A stretch of 64,000 nt of DNA from an uncultured Ruminococcus sp. (GCA_902794395.1 CADBHB010000005.1:154723-218722); one strand, 5' to 3'. Shown: positions 24,569 to 34,096, counted from the stretch's first letter. Notes: a model not told the origin generated them from the letters alone. A program made the numbers and translations.

Positions 24569-25141
24569 TCAGTAGTTATATCCCAAATCGAACGCCTTGA
24601 GGTTTACGTCCACAAACTGCGGCTTGACCGATACCTTGATAGCCTCCGCCCACTTGTCGTAGGGGATGTCGAAATACTTGGCGAGCCTGCCCATGAGCAC
24701 GATGTTGACGCTCTTGGGGTTGCCCGCCTCTACGGCAAGCGAAAGCGCGTCTAGCTCATCCACGAACACGCCCTTGGCTTTCAGCTCGTCGAGCACGCCC
24801 TCGGGGTACTGCGCCGCGCCCGTTATTACGGGCATGGGGTCGATCATCTGGGAATTGACGATGATCTTGCCGTCCTTTTTGAGGGTGTCGGCATAGCGCG
24901 CCGCCTCGATCTTCTCAAACGACACGATGAAGTCCGCCTCGCCCTTGGAGATAACGGGAGAATAGACCCTGTCGCCGAAGCGCACATAGGTGACGACGGA
25001 GCCGCCGCGCTGGCTCATGCCGTGAACTTCGCTCACCTTTACGTCATAGCCCTCCTGGGTAAGCAGCTTGCCGAGCAGCTTGCTAGCGAGCAGGCTTCCC
25101 TGACCGCCGACGCCGACGATCATTACATTCTTTGTTTCCAT
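24569..25141 (-). CDS. iorB: Indolepyruvate ferredoxin oxidoreductase, beta subunit
   Basis: The 190-residue gamma-type POR domain protein begins METKNVMIVGVGGQGSLLASKLLG, with the GVGGQG motif at residues 9-14, and continues with SEVHGMSQRGGSVVTYVRFG. The start at 25141 follows GGGGAGAG and lies one base after the iorA stop; a longer reading into iorA is less likely. With IorA it oxidatively decarboxylates aryl-pyruvates (indolepyruvate, phenylpyruvate) to aryl-acetyl-CoA, reducing ferredoxin in the cytosol. Confidence 0.93.
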   Translation of the reverse strand: METKNVMIVGVGGQGSLLASKLLGKLLTQEGYDVKVSEVHGMSQRGGSVVTYVRFGDRVYSPVISKGEADFIVSFEKIEAARYADTLKKDGKIIVNSQMIDPMPVITGAAQYPEGVLDELKAKGVFVDELDALSLAVEAGNPKSVNIVLMGRLAKYFDIPYDKWAEAIKVSVKPQFVDVNLKAFDLGYNY

Positions 25142-25142
25142 C

Positions 25143-26879
25143 TTATCTCTCCCCTTTCTCAATAGCGCCGAGCTTGCAGAGCTGGGTGCAGACGTCGCAG
25201 CCGACGCACTGGGTAAAGTCGATGTGCGCCTTCTTGTTTTTCATGCTGATGGCGGGACAGCCGAGCTTCATGCACTGCTTGCAGCCCACGCACTTGTCCT
25301 CGTTTACCTTTACGGGCGGCTTAGCCTTTACATACTTGAGCAGCATGCAGGGTCTGCGCGAGATTATTACACTGGGCGCGTCCACGCTGAGCTCCTCGAG
25401 GATAGCTTCCTCGCACTGCTTGAGGTCGTAGGGGTCTACCACGCGCACACGCTCGATGCCGATGGACTTGCACAGCGCCTCGAGATTGACCGCCAATGCG
25501 GGGTCGCCCTTGATGTTGTAGCCGGTGGTGGGGTTCTGCTGATGGCCCGTCATGCCGGTGATGGAGTTGTCGAGGATGATGACGGTGGAATTAGACGCGT
25601 TGTAGGCGATGTTGATGAGTCCCGTCACGCCCGAGTGCATGAAGGTGGAGTCGCCGATAACGCAGACGGTCTTGCTTTCGCTGTCCTTGCCGCCCGCCTT
25701 GTTGAAGCCGTGCAGTCCCGAAACGGAAGCGCCCATGCAGAGGGTGGAATCAAGCGCGAACAAGGGAGCCGCAGAGCCGAGGGTGTAGCAGCCGATGTCG
25801 CCCAGGCAGGTTATCTTATGCTTAGAAAGCGTGTAGAACAGACCGCGGTGCGGACAGCCCGCGCACATTACGGGCGGACGCACGGGAACAGGCGTGTCGG
25901 CGCTGACGCTTTCGGGCTGAGGAAGTCCGAACGCCTCGCGGATGGTGGTCTGGTTGTATTCGCCGATGGGCGTGAACATCTCCTTGCCGATGCAGGGGAT
26001 CTTGAGCGCGTTGAGGTGCGCCTCGATGATGCCGTCAAGCTCCTCGATGACATAGAGCGTGTCCACCTTGGACGCGAAGTCCCTGATTATCTCAACGGGC
26101 AGAGGGTTGACGAGTCCGAGCTTGAGCACGGAAACGCTGTCGCCGAAAACCTCCTTGACATACTGGTAGCAGGTGCCGGAGCAGATTATGCCCTTTTCGG
26201 TGCCGCCGTACTCGACGCGGTTGAGCGGCGAGGTCTCGCCGTAAGCGGAGAGCTTGCGGGTGCGCTCCTCAACAAAGGGATGGCGGCGGATGGCGTTGGC
26301 AGGCGCCATTATGTATTTCTGCGGGTTCTTTTCATAGGCGGGAAGCGCGTGCTCCTCGCGGTCGCACAGCTCCACAGCGCCCTGCGAATGGGCTATGCGG
26401 GTGCACATCCTGATGATAACGGGCGTGTCAAATTCCTCCGAGATGGCGAACGCCGCCTTTACAAAGTCCTTAGCCTCGGCGGAATCCGCGGGCTCGAGCA
26501 TAGGCACCTTGGCGGCGATGGCGTAGTGGCGGGAATCCTGCTCGTTTTGAGATGAGTGCATGGCGGGGTCGTCGGCGACAAAGATCACCATGCCGCCGTT
26601 TACGCCCGTGTAAGACAGGGTGAACAGCGGGTCGGCGGCGACATTGAGTCCCACGTGCTTCATGGCGCAGGCGGAACGCGCTCCGCGCAGAGAAGCGCCG
26701 AAGGCGACCTCGGTGGCTACCTTTTCGTTGGGCGCCCACTCGCAGTAGATTTCGTCATACTTAGCGGCAAACTCGGTGATCTCCGTTGAGGGGGTTCCCG
26801 GGTAGCTTGAAACGAGCGTAACGCCCGCCTCGTAAAGACCTCTGGCAATCGCTTCGTTGCCCAGCATTAGCTTTTTCAC
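25143..26879 (-). CDS. iorA: Indolepyruvate ferredoxin oxidoreductase, alpha subunit
   Basis: The 578-residue subunit starts with the pyrimidine-binding POR domain (MLGNEAIARGLYEAGVTLVSSYPGTPSTEI). It has a thiamine-diphosphate domain with CAGCPHRG, GDIGCYTLG and GDSTFMHSG...DNSITGMTGHQ. It ends with two 4Fe-4S motifs, CVGCKQCMKLGCP and CVGCDVCTQLCKLG (about residues 535-575). The length matches IorA of archaea and Clostridia. It lies upstream of iorB and near paaK and an ACT protein, a common gene set for ferredoxin-linked fermentation of aromatic amino acids. The promoter is at 26965-26993. Confidence 0.95.
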   Translation of the reverse strand: MKKLMLGNEAIARGLYEAGVTLVSSYPGTPSTEITEFAAKYDEIYCEWAPNEKVATEVAFGASLRGARSACAMKHVGLNVAADPLFTLSYTGVNGGMVIFVADDPAMHSSQNEQDSRHYAIAAKVPMLEPADSAEAKDFVKAAFAISEEFDTPVIIRMCTRIAHSQGAVELCDREEHALPAYEKNPQKYIMAPANAIRRHPFVEERTRKLSAYGETSPLNRVEYGGTEKGIICSGTCYQYVKEVFGDSVSVLKLGLVNPLPVEIIRDFASKVDTLYVIEELDGIIEAHLNALKIPCIGKEMFTPIGEYNQTTIREAFGLPQPESVSADTPVPVRPPVMCAGCPHRGLFYTLSKHKITCLGDIGCYTLGSAAPLFALDSTLCMGASVSGLHGFNKAGGKDSESKTVCVIGDSTFMHSGVTGLINIAYNASNSTVIILDNSITGMTGHQQNPTTGYNIKGDPALAVNLEALCKSIGIERVRVVDPYDLKQCEEAILEELSVDAPSVIISRRPCMLLKYVKAKPPVKVNEDKCVGCKQCMKLGCPAISMKNKKAHIDFTQCVGCDVCTQLCKLGAIEKGER

Positions 26880-26920
26880 TTTCTATGTCCTCCAAAACTA
26901 TTATAATTCTGCATTTGCGG

Positions 26921-26953
26921 CGATACCGCGTGATACGGGTAAGCGGTTCGCAC
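26921..26953. repeat. Short dispersed-repeat fragment in the iorA leader
   Basis: CGATACCGCGTGATACGGGT followed by AAGCGGTTCGCAC resembles the first 40 bases of the repeats at 20271 and 61331. It lies between the iorA promoter and start. Confidence 0.45.
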
Positions 26954-26964
26954 AGCCTTTTTTA

Positions 26965-26993
26965 ATTGTAACACAAATCCCCTGAAAAAACAA
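26965..26993 (-). promoter_or_regulatory. iorAB promoter
   Basis: TTGTTT (26988-26993) and TACAAT (26965-26970) on the minus strand, 17 bases apart. Confidence 0.5.
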
Positions 26994-27007
26994 TAGACAA
27001 TCCTGTA

Positions 27008-27811
27008 CTATTGAGCGTGAAACAGGATTTTTTCGGCGTTGCGGTGAAAAATCTTCTCCTCGGCGTCCTCGCCCAGTCCGAGACCGCGAAGTATACGCAC
27101 ATACTCCTTCTGGCTGTACCAGGGGGAATCCGACGCGAACAGGACGCGGTCGGCGCCGTGGCGCAGGATTATTTCGCGGCACTTTTCGGGCGAGCCGCTG
27201 AGCACCGCGGCGGTGTCCATATAGACAGGCGCGCCCGCGAGCTTTTGAAGTGCCTCGTCGTGCATTTCAAAGCCGCCCAAATGCGCCAGGATAAGCTTGT
27301 CCTCCGCCAAGCCTTTTAATTCTTTTAAGACATTAAGAACCATATCGGGCGTGCAGTGGACATGGTCGCGGAAGGCGGGGTCAACGCCCGCGTGAGTTAT
27401 TACGTAAAGCCCGCGCTCAAACGCGCCGCGCATGATGCGCAGATAGCGCGGGTCGTCAAAGTCCGTGCCCTGATAGTCGGGGTGGAACTTTATTCCGAAA
27501 AGTCCGCTGTCCTTTATATAGTCGAGCATCTCATCCGCGCACTCGCTGTCGGGATGTACGCTGCCCGCGAAAAAAACGTTGTTTTTCCCGTTGTTCTCGG
27601 CGGATACGCGGTTGATGGTGCGCTCCTGACGGGGGTTTGTAACAATGGGCAGCACGACGCTGCGGTCTACGCCGCTGTCGCGCATACTGTTTATCAGCGA
27701 CTTCATTGTGCCCTCGCAAAAAGCCGTTATCCTGCCCTTCTCGGAAAGGTAGGCGATAGTCCTTTCGGCGATAGCGTCGGGAAAAGTATGGGTATGAAAA
27801 TCAATTATCAT
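27008..27811 (-). CDS. Amidohydrolase family protein (TIM-barrel metal-dependent hydrolase)
   Basis: The 267-residue protein starts MIIDFHTHTFPD, with the HxH metal site at residues 6-8. Other metal ligands are probably in IKFHPDYQG, VITHAG, LAHLGGFE and FASDSPW (about residues 230-236). This is the amidohydrolase-2/ACMSD-like branch, whose members hydrolyse or decarboxylate varied substrates; the substrate cannot be read here. It lies between the iorA region and dnaE and ends about 130 bases before the iorA promoter region. The spacing to dnaE is about 57 bases of AT-rich sequence. Confidence 0.85.
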   Translation of the reverse strand: MIIDFHTHTFPDAIAERTIAYLSEKGRITAFCEGTMKSLINSMRDSGVDRSVVLPIVTNPRQERTINRVSAENNGKNNVFFAGSVHPDSECADEMLDYIKDSGLFGIKFHPDYQGTDFDDPRYLRIMRGAFERGLYVITHAGVDPAFRDHVHCTPDMVLNVLKELKGLAEDKLILAHLGGFEMHDEALQKLAGAPVYMDTAAVLSGSPEKCREIILRHGADRVLFASDSPWYSQKEYVRILRGLGLGEDAEEKIFHRNAEKILFHAQ

Positions 27812-27868
27812 ATTTTAAAAACCTTCAAACTAAGAATCAATTAACAGTTAACGAATAACAACTAAAAC

Positions 27869-30800
27869 TCACCTGACCGCTACGTTGTTTTCGCCGAGCT
27901 GGTGCTTCAGCTCCCTTATCATCACCTCGTTGAGGCTGACCCACATGGACGCGGGCGCCCTTACCTTTCGGTTGGAGTCGCTGAGGTAGAAAATGACGGG
28001 CGTTTTGCCCTCAAAAATATCCAGAACCCGACGCGCCCTTTCATACAGCGGCGTGTTTAGCTCGTCTATGCGAAGATACAGCGCCTGAGGCGCTAAGGGC
28101 TTTTGCGCGCCGCCCTGCTCGGCGGGAGCACGGCGAAAGTTTTCGCACTCGCCGTTGCGGCGGGCTTTATCGGCGGAATCGCAGAGCAGCTTAGGCTCCT
28201 CGTTCTCCCTGCAATTGAGGGTGCCGCGCAGGATAACCGCGCCGCCCTCGCTCAGATACAGCCCGAAGCGCTCATAGACATTCGGGAACACCACAGCCTC
28301 CATAGAGCCGCTGCGGTCCTCCAGCGTGACGAACGCCATCATCTTGCCGTTTTTGGTGACCTGAGTTTTCACCTTGACTGTCACGCCCACCACGCAGACC
28401 TTTTTTCCGTCGGTGTAGCGCGAATTGTCCAGCAGGATGTCCCCTATGCTGTCCGCCCCGCAAAGCTTGGCAAATTCGGTGTAGTCGTCCATCGGGTGGC
28501 CGCTGAGGTACATGCCCGCGACCTCGTTTTCCATACGGAGCAGCTCCTCCGCGGGGAACTCCTCAAGCTCGGGAAGCCGCGGCTCTGCCGAGGGCAGTCC
28601 GCCCTCTCCGCCCAGGTCGAAAAAGCTGAGCTGACCGCCCATATTATGGCGGGCGTCGTATTCCAGGTCGTCAAGCACGGTCTTTACTATCGCCAAAAGC
28701 TGGCGGCGGTTGGCGCCCAGACCGTCAAAGGCGCCGCAGCGTATCAGGCTTTCCACCGCGCGGCTGTTCATGTTTTTGCCGTAAAGCCGCTTGCAGAAGT
28801 CGTAGAAGGACTTGTACGGCGCGAGCGCGCGTTCGCTGATTATCTGCCGAATAAACGCGCTGCCAAGGTTTTTTATCGCCAGCAAGCCGTAGCGGATGTT
28901 TTTGCCGCTGACCGCAAAGGTCAAAAAGCTCTCGTTGACATTTGGCGGCAGCACCTGTATGCCCAAACGGCGGCACTCGCCGATATAGGCGCTGAGCTTT
29001 GGCTGGTTGTCGAGCACGCTGGAAAGCAGCGCCGCCATATACTCGCGCGGATAATAGCACTTTAGCCACGCGGTCTTGTACGCCACCGCCGCGTACGCCG
29101 CGGCGTGGGATTTGTTGAAGGCGTAGGAGGCAAAGCTCTCCATCTCGCCGAACACCGAGGCTGCGACCTCGGCGCTGACGCCACGGCGCACACAGCCCTC
29201 TACAACGACCTTGCCGCTGTCGTCGGTAAGCCCGTTGATGAAGATGTCGCGTTCGCGCTCCATGACGTCGTGCTTTTTCTTGCTCATGGCACGGCGCACT
29301 ATGTCGGCGCGTCCCAAGCTGTAGCCCGCCAGCTCGCGGAATATCTGCATGACCTGCTCCTGATACACGATGCAGCCGTAGGTGACGTTGAGTATCGGCT
29401 CAAGTTTTGGGTGCTTGTAACGGATGTGCGAGGGGTTATGGCGGCAGTCTATGTAGGTTGGTATGCTGTCCATGGGACCCGGGCGGTAGAGCGACAGCAC
29501 GGCTATCAGGTCCTCGACACAGTCGGGACGCAGCTGAGTCAGCACGTTCTTCATGCCCGTGCTTTCAAACTGGAACACGCCGTCGGTGGCGCCGCGCGAG
29601 ATCATCGCGAACACGCGCCTGTCGTCCTCGCGTATCTGTTCGGGGTCATATTCGGGATGGGCGCGCGCTATCATCTTTTCCGCGTCGTCTATCACGGTCA
29701 GGTTGCGCAGCCCCAAAAAGTCCATTTTAAGCAGCCCCAGCTCCTCAAGCGTGGTCATGGTGAACTGGGTGACGATGTTGTCGTCGTTTTTTGAGAGGGG
29801 CACATAGTCGGAAACGGGTCTGTCGGTTATCACCACGCCCGCCGCGTGCATGGTGGCGTGCCGCGGCATCCCCTCTATTTTGCGCGCCACCTCGATAAGC
29901 TGCCTTGTGTCGGGGTCGCTTTGGCAGCGGCGGCGCAGCTCACTGCTCGCCTTCATAGCCTTGTCGATGGTGATATTAAGCTCAAAGGGCACCAGCTTGG
30001 CTATCTCGTCCACAGCGCCGTAGGACATACCCAGCACCCTGCCCACGTCGCGTATGGCTCCGCGCGCCGCCATGGTGCCGAAGGAGATTATCTGCGCCAC
30101 GTGGTCGGCGCCGTACTTGTCCACCACGTAGTCGATCACCTCGCCCCTGCGGCGCTTGCAGAAGTCGATGTCAAAATCGGGCATGCTTACGCGCTCGGGG
30201 TTTAGGAACCGCTCAAAGAGCAGGTTGTACTTGATGGGGTCTACAGCGGTGATGCCTATGCAGTAGGCGGCGAGAGACCCCGCGCCCGAGCCTCGCCCGG
30301 GTCCCACGGGTATGCCGTGCGACTTGGCGTACTGCACAAAATCGTTGACGATGAGGTAGTAGTCCACAAAGCCCATCTCGGCGACCGTGGCTATCTCATA
30401 CTCAAGGCGGTCAACAAGGGCTTGGTCGGGCGAGTCGCCGTAGTGACGGCGCAGCCCGTCGAAGCACTGACGGCGGAAATAGCTGAGGTGATCCTCGCCG
30501 TCAGGCACCTCAAAGCGCGGCAGCTTGCGCTTGCCGAACTCAAAGGTGACATTACAGCGGTCGGCGATGAGCTGTGTGTTGTCGAGCGCCTCGGGGTAGT
30601 CCTTGAAGCGCTCGCGCATTTCCTCCTCGGTTTTCAGATAAAACTCGTCGGTCTGAAACTCCATTTTGTCGCTGTCGCTTACGGTGCTGCCCGTCTGTAT
30701 GCACAGCAGAATGCCGTGGGTGTCGGCGTCCTCGCGCTCGATATAGTGGCTGTCGTTGGTGGCTGCGGTGCCTACGCCTATCTCGCGGGCTATCCGCGCT

Positions 30801-31357
30801 AAGTCGGGTATTATGCGCCGCTGCTCCTCGATGCCGTGATCCTGCAATTCGATAAAGAAGTTGTTCTCGCCGAACAGATCGCGGTAGTATTCAGCCTTTT
30901 GCTTTGCCGCGGCATAGTCGCCCTGCAAGAGCTTTTGCGGTATTTCGCCCGCAAGGCACGCGGACAGACAGATCAAGCCCTCGTGATATTGCTCGAGCAG
31001 GCTGTCGTCGATGCGCGGCTTGTTGTAGAAGCCCTCGGTGAAGCCCAGCGACACCAGCTTCATCAGGTTTTGATAGCCTGTTTGGTTTTCGCACAGCAAA
31101 ACCATATGGTAGTAGCGCTCGTAGGGGTTTTTGTCAAACCGCGACTTGGGCGCGACATAGACCTCGCAGCCTATAACGGGGCGGATGCCCTCCTTTAGGC
31201 AGGCGCGGTAAAAGTCGACGACGCCGTACATAACGCCGTGGTCGGTGATGGCAAGCGAAGAAAACCCCTTCCGCTTAGCGGCAGAGGCTATCTCCGAAAC
31301 GCGGCAGGCGCCGTCGAGTAAACTGTATTCGGTATGTACATGAAGATGAGTGAACAT
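27869..31357 (-). CDS. dnaE: DNA polymerase III alpha subunit (DnaE)
   Basis: The 1162-residue polymerase begins with the PHP domain (MFTHLHVHTEYSLLDGACR, with SLAITDHGVMYGVVDF). The C-family polymerase core has GPGRGSGAGSLAAYCIGI and the catalytic aspartates in PDFDIDFCKRRRGEVI. It continues with helix-hairpin-helix motifs and a C-terminal OB-fold region (VGVTVKVKTQVTKNGKMMAFVTLED). Normal length for DnaE; Firmicutes usually also have PolC, which is not in this window. The start is five bases after the xseA stop, so it is co-transcribed with nusB, the TsaD-like gene and xseA. Confidence 0.97.
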   Translation of the reverse strand: MFTHLHVHTEYSLLDGACRVSEIASAAKRKGFSSLAITDHGVMYGVVDFYRACLKEGIRPVIGCEVYVAPKSRFDKNPYERYYHMVLLCENQTGYQNLMKLVSLGFTEGFYNKPRIDDSLLEQYHEGLICLSACLAGEIPQKLLQGDYAAAKQKAEYYRDLFGENNFFIELQDHGIEEQRRIIPDLARIAREIGVGTAATNDSHYIEREDADTHGILLCIQTGSTVSDSDKMEFQTDEFYLKTEEEMRERFKDYPEALDNTQLIADRCNVTFEFGKRKLPRFEVPDGEDHLSYFRRQCFDGLRRHYGDSPDQALVDRLEYEIATVAEMGFVDYYLIVNDFVQYAKSHGIPVGPGRGSGAGSLAAYCIGITAVDPIKYNLLFERFLNPERVSMPDFDIDFCKRRRGEVIDYVVDKYGADHVAQIISFGTMAARGAIRDVGRVLGMSYGAVDEIAKLVPFELNITIDKAMKASSELRRRCQSDPDTRQLIEVARKIEGMPRHATMHAAGVVITDRPVSDYVPLSKNDDNIVTQFTMTTLEELGLLKMDFLGLRNLTVIDDAEKMIARAHPEYDPEQIREDDRRVFAMISRGATDGVFQFESTGMKNVLTQLRPDCVEDLIAVLSLYRPGPMDSIPTYIDCRHNPSHIRYKHPKLEPILNVTYGCIVYQEQVMQIFRELAGYSLGRADIVRRAMSKKKHDVMERERDIFINGLTDDSGKVVVEGCVRRGVSAEVAASVFGEMESFASYAFNKSHAAAYAAVAYKTAWLKCYYPREYMAALLSSVLDNQPKLSAYIGECRRLGIQVLPPNVNESFLTFAVSGKNIRYGLLAIKNLGSAFIRQIISERALAPYKSFYDFCKRLYGKNMNSRAVESLIRCGAFDGLGANRRQLLAIVKTVLDDLEYDARHNMGGQLSFFDLGGEGGLPSAEPRLPELEEFPAEELLRMENEVAGMYLSGHPMDDYTEFAKLCGADSIGDILLDNSRYTDGKKVCVVGVTVKVKTQVTKNGKMMAFVTLEDRSGSMEAVVFPNVYERFGLYLSEGGAVILRGTLNCRENEEPKLLCDSADKARRNGECENFRRAPAEQGGAQKPLAPQALYLRIDELNTPLYERARRVLDIFEGKTPVIFYLSDSNRKVRAPASMWVSLNEVMIRELKHQLGENNVAVR

Positions 31358-31362
31358 AGACT

Positions 31363-32610
31363 TTATTCGGTGGTAGGTGGTGTTTGTTTTTCGGCAGTAG
31401 TGTCCGTCGCCTTCGCGGTGACAGTTCCGTCACAGAAGGTAACGGTGAAGGGCTCGTCCCTGTCCAGCGCCGCCGCAGAGCCTACCGCCCTGCCCCCTTG
31501 CTCGGTCAGGGTGTAGCCGCGCGACAAAACGGACAGCGGGTTAAGGCTTTCAAGCTTGGCGGCGTTTCGGCGCAGCCTTGAGCCTTCCTGCTCGGCTTTT
31601 CGCGCCATGCCCGCCGCCAGCCTTTCGGAAGTAAGTCGGTAGTGCTGCATCATCCGCTGCGAGCGCGCCTCGGGTCCCGCGGCGCTCATCCGCTGCCGCA
31701 GCAACAGCAGGCGGTTGTGATTCTTTCGCAGGCGGTTGTCGGCAAGGTTTGCCAGATACTGCGCCTGTGAGCGGTAATAAGCCTTTAGCTCGCCCGTATC
31801 GGGCACCGCAAGCTCCGCCGCCGCAGAGGGCGTGGGCGCGCGCATATCGGCGACAAAGTCGCAGATGGTGAAGTCGGTCTCGTGCCCGACGGCGGAGATG
31901 ACCGGAGTGCGGCAGCCGAATATCTCACGCGCCAAGTCCTCGTCGTTGAACGCCCACAGGTCCTCGGCGGAGCCGCCGCCCCTGCCTATGATGATAACGT
32001 CGCAAAGCCCCGACCTATCCAGCCTTCGCAGTGCTTCCGCAAGCTGAGGCGCGGCGCTTTCGCCCTGGACCTGCACGGGATAAAAAAGCATGTCCGCGCA
32101 CGGGTAGCGCCGATAGAGGATGTTGCGGATGTCCTGCACAGCCGCTCCCGTGGGCGAGGTGATGACGCCTACGGTTTTCGGGAAACGCGGCAGCGGCTTC
32201 TTGTGAGCGGGGGCAAACAATCCCTGCGCCTCAAGCCGCTTTTTGAGCTGCTCAAAGGCGAGCGCCAGCGCTCCCACGCCGTCGGGCTGCATGTCCTCGA
32301 CATATAGCTGGTACTGTCCGCTCGGCTCGTAAAGCGACACCCGCCCGCGGCAGAGCACCTTCATCCCGTTTTCGGGACGGAAGCGAAGCCGACGCGCGTT
32401 GCCCGCGAACATCACCGCGCGAATGACGCTGCGCGCGTCCTTCAGCGAAAAATACAGATGTCCGCTGCTGTAGTGGTTGGTGAAATTTGAGATCTCGCCC
32501 GCGAGCAGAACGATTTGCAGCCTGGGGTCGCCCTCGAGCACCGACTTAAGATAACGATTCAGTTGTGATACGGAAAGCACGACGGGCTTTGGGATATTTG
32601 GTGTATACAT
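31363..32610 (-). CDS. xseA: Exodeoxyribonuclease VII large subunit (XseA)
   Basis: The 415-residue protein has the N-terminal OB domain (LSVSQLNRYLKSVLEGDPRLQ, then GEISNFTNHYSSGHLYFSLKD), the catalytic domain with GVITSPTGAAVQDI and IIIGRGGGSAEDLWAFND, and ISAVGHETDFTICDFVADMRAPTPSAAAEL. A C-terminal helical part ends with SRGYTL. ExoVII degrades single-stranded DNA and needs many copies of the small subunit XseB. xseB normally follows xseA in Firmicutes, but here the next start (dnaE) is five bases away, so it must be elsewhere if present. Confidence 0.95.
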   Translation of the reverse strand: MYTPNIPKPVVLSVSQLNRYLKSVLEGDPRLQIVLLAGEISNFTNHYSSGHLYFSLKDARSVIRAVMFAGNARRLRFRPENGMKVLCRGRVSLYEPSGQYQLYVEDMQPDGVGALALAFEQLKKRLEAQGLFAPAHKKPLPRFPKTVGVITSPTGAAVQDIRNILYRRYPCADMLFYPVQVQGESAAPQLAEALRRLDRSGLCDVIIIGRGGGSAEDLWAFNDEDLAREIFGCRTPVISAVGHETDFTICDFVADMRAPTPSAAAELAVPDTGELKAYYRSQAQYLANLADNRLRKNHNRLLLLRQRMSAAGPEARSQRMMQHYRLTSERLAAGMARKAEQEGSRLRRNAAKLESLNPLSVLSRGYTLTEQGGRAVGSAAALDRDEPFTVTFCDGTVTAKATDTTAEKQTPPTTE

Positions 32611-32642
32611 AGTTTTATTTAGAGTTTAGAGTTGAGAGATTT

Positions 32643-33584
32643 TTAGATTATTTTTTCATGTTTAACATAAGTTAAATATGCTATGCCGGCGGCGTTGTCG
32701 GAGGAATACATCGGCGGCGCGAAGCTTGCGTTGTATTTTTCTGTAAAAGAATTTTTGATGAGGGTATTCGACATAACGCCGCCCGCGTAAAGCAGCGGCA
32801 GGTCGCCGTAACGCTCCCGCAGGCAATCGGTCATTTGCTCCAGCGTGCGGCGGATGTACTCCAGACAAAACGCGGCGATGTAGGGCTTGTCCCTGCCCTC
32901 GGCACAGAGCTTTTGGCAGAGGTTCTCTACGCCGCTCAGGCAGCAGTCGCAGCCCTTGAGCGTCGGTCTGACCTTTACAGGCTCGGTGTTTTGCAGCGCG
33001 AGCTGTTCAAGCTGAGCGCCGCAGGGAAAGCGCAGTCCCAGCATAAGCCCCACGCGGTCAACAGCCTGACCCGCGTTGAGGTCGAGCGTTTTCGCTATGA
33101 GCTTGCAGGAAAATCCGCTGCCCTCTCCCCTTACCAGCAGCGCCTCGGTGGTGCCGCCGCTGACGTGGAAGGCGATGAACTCCCTGCGCAGCAGCTCGAG
33201 CCTGTCCGCGCCGAAAAGCGCCGCGGCTATATGCCCCTCCTGATGTGAAAACTCAGCTAAGGGCACCTTGAGCGCGGCGGATAAAATTTTAGCCGTGTTT
33301 TCTCCCACGGTGAAACACGGCATATAGGAGCCGCTTACGGGGCGGGGTCGCGAGGACACGCCCACGGCGGCTATCTGTTTGGTGTCAATGTGTTCCACCA
33401 GCGCGGAAAACAGCGTGTGAAGCTGCGCGGTGTGGTGAAACACCGCGTCGCTCTGGCGCAGTCCCGGCTGTCCCTCTTTTACGGGCAGCAGCTTTTTTTG
33501 CTGAGTCATAACGCCTGTTTCGCTGTCATACAACGCCGCTGAGGTGGTGTAGTTTGAGGTGTCTATCCCTAAGTACAGGCTCAT
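32643..33584 (-). CDS. TsaD/Kae1-like (peptidase M22 family) paralogue
   Basis: The 313-residue ASKHA-fold protein begins LGIDTSNYTTSAALYD and contains AVGVSSRPRPVSGSYMP, SHQEGHIAAALFG (which replaces the usual metal-site HxEGH of TsaD) and VSGGTTEALLVRGEG. TsaD makes t6A in tRNA. This shorter protein, with altered motifs, corresponds to a paralogous M22 family found next to nusB/xseA in many Clostridia. Its own reaction is not known to me. It overlaps the nusB stop by four bases. The true TsaD is presumably elsewhere. Confidence 0.75.
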   Translation of the reverse strand: MSLYLGIDTSNYTTSAALYDSETGVMTQQKKLLPVKEGQPGLRQSDAVFHHTAQLHTLFSALVEHIDTKQIAAVGVSSRPRPVSGSYMPCFTVGENTAKILSAALKVPLAEFSHQEGHIAAALFGADRLELLRREFIAFHVSGGTTEALLVRGEGSGFSCKLIAKTLDLNAGQAVDRVGLMLGLRFPCGAQLEQLALQNTEPVKVRPTLKGCDCCLSGVENLCQKLCAEGRDKPYIAAFCLEYIRRTLEQMTDCLRERYGDLPLLYAGGVMSNTLIKNSFTEKYNASFAPPMYSSDNAAGIAYLTYVKHEKII

Positions 33585-34015
33585 TTTTCATCACCCGCGC
33601 GGCTGCGGATGAACGAGCCGAGTATTCCGTTTACAAAGCCGCTTTCGTCGATGGTGTATTTCTTGGCGAGCTCCACCGCCTCGTTGACCGAAACGCTGTC
33701 GGGTATAGAGGAAAGGTACTTTATCTCGTACACCGCCAGGCGCAGAATAGCCAGCGAAATGCGCGAAATGCGCTGCAAATTCCAGCCCTTTTTGAGAAAG
33801 CGTGAGATGTCGGCGTCTATCTCGCCCTGCAGCTGCTCCACCGAGGGCACAACCACACGGGCGTAGTCGCAGACGCCGCCCACAAAGAGCTGGTCGGCTG
33901 CCTCAAAGGTCTCCTCCAGCGGCTCGTCGATGAACGAACGCGCGAAGAGCAGCATAAAAGCCTGTTCTCTTGCCTCGCTGCGGCTGAGCTTAACTTCTTT
34001 TTCTTTATCGCACAT
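33581..34015 (-). CDS. nusB: Transcription antitermination factor NusB
   Basis: The 144-residue all-helical protein has the NusB signature SRSEAREQAFMLLFA at the start and ISLAILRLAVYEIKYLSSIPDSVSVNEAVELAKKY near the end. With NusE (S10) it binds boxA in rRNA leaders to prevent early termination. The predicted start has only a weak ribosome site (TTGGGTTG). It heads the nusB-M22-xseA-dnaE transcription unit, from the promoter at 34048-34076. Confidence 0.95.
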   Translation of the reverse strand: MCDKEKEVKLSRSEAREQAFMLLFARSFIDEPLEETFEAADQLFVGGVCDYARVVVPSVEQLQGEIDADISRFLKKGWNLQRISRISLAILRLAVYEIKYLSSIPDSVSVNEAVELAKKYTIDESGFVNGILGSFIRSRAGDEK

Positions 34016-34047
34016 ATCAACCCAACTTTACAATTATATTCAAGTCG

Positions 34048-34076
34048 ATTATACCACAGCGAAGCGTAAAAGTAAA
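34048..34076 (-). promoter_or_regulatory. nusB operon promoter
   Basis: TTTACT (34071-34076) and TATAAT (34048-34053) on the minus strand, 17 bases apart, about 33 bases before the nusB start. Confidence 0.6.
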
Positions 34077-34096
34077 GAGCGGATTAACGCCGTGAC

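Noticed and set aside
25224-26555. 443-residue plus-strand frame opposite iorA
   Set aside because: It is a shadow of the conserved iorA gene with no recognisable domain or ribosome site.
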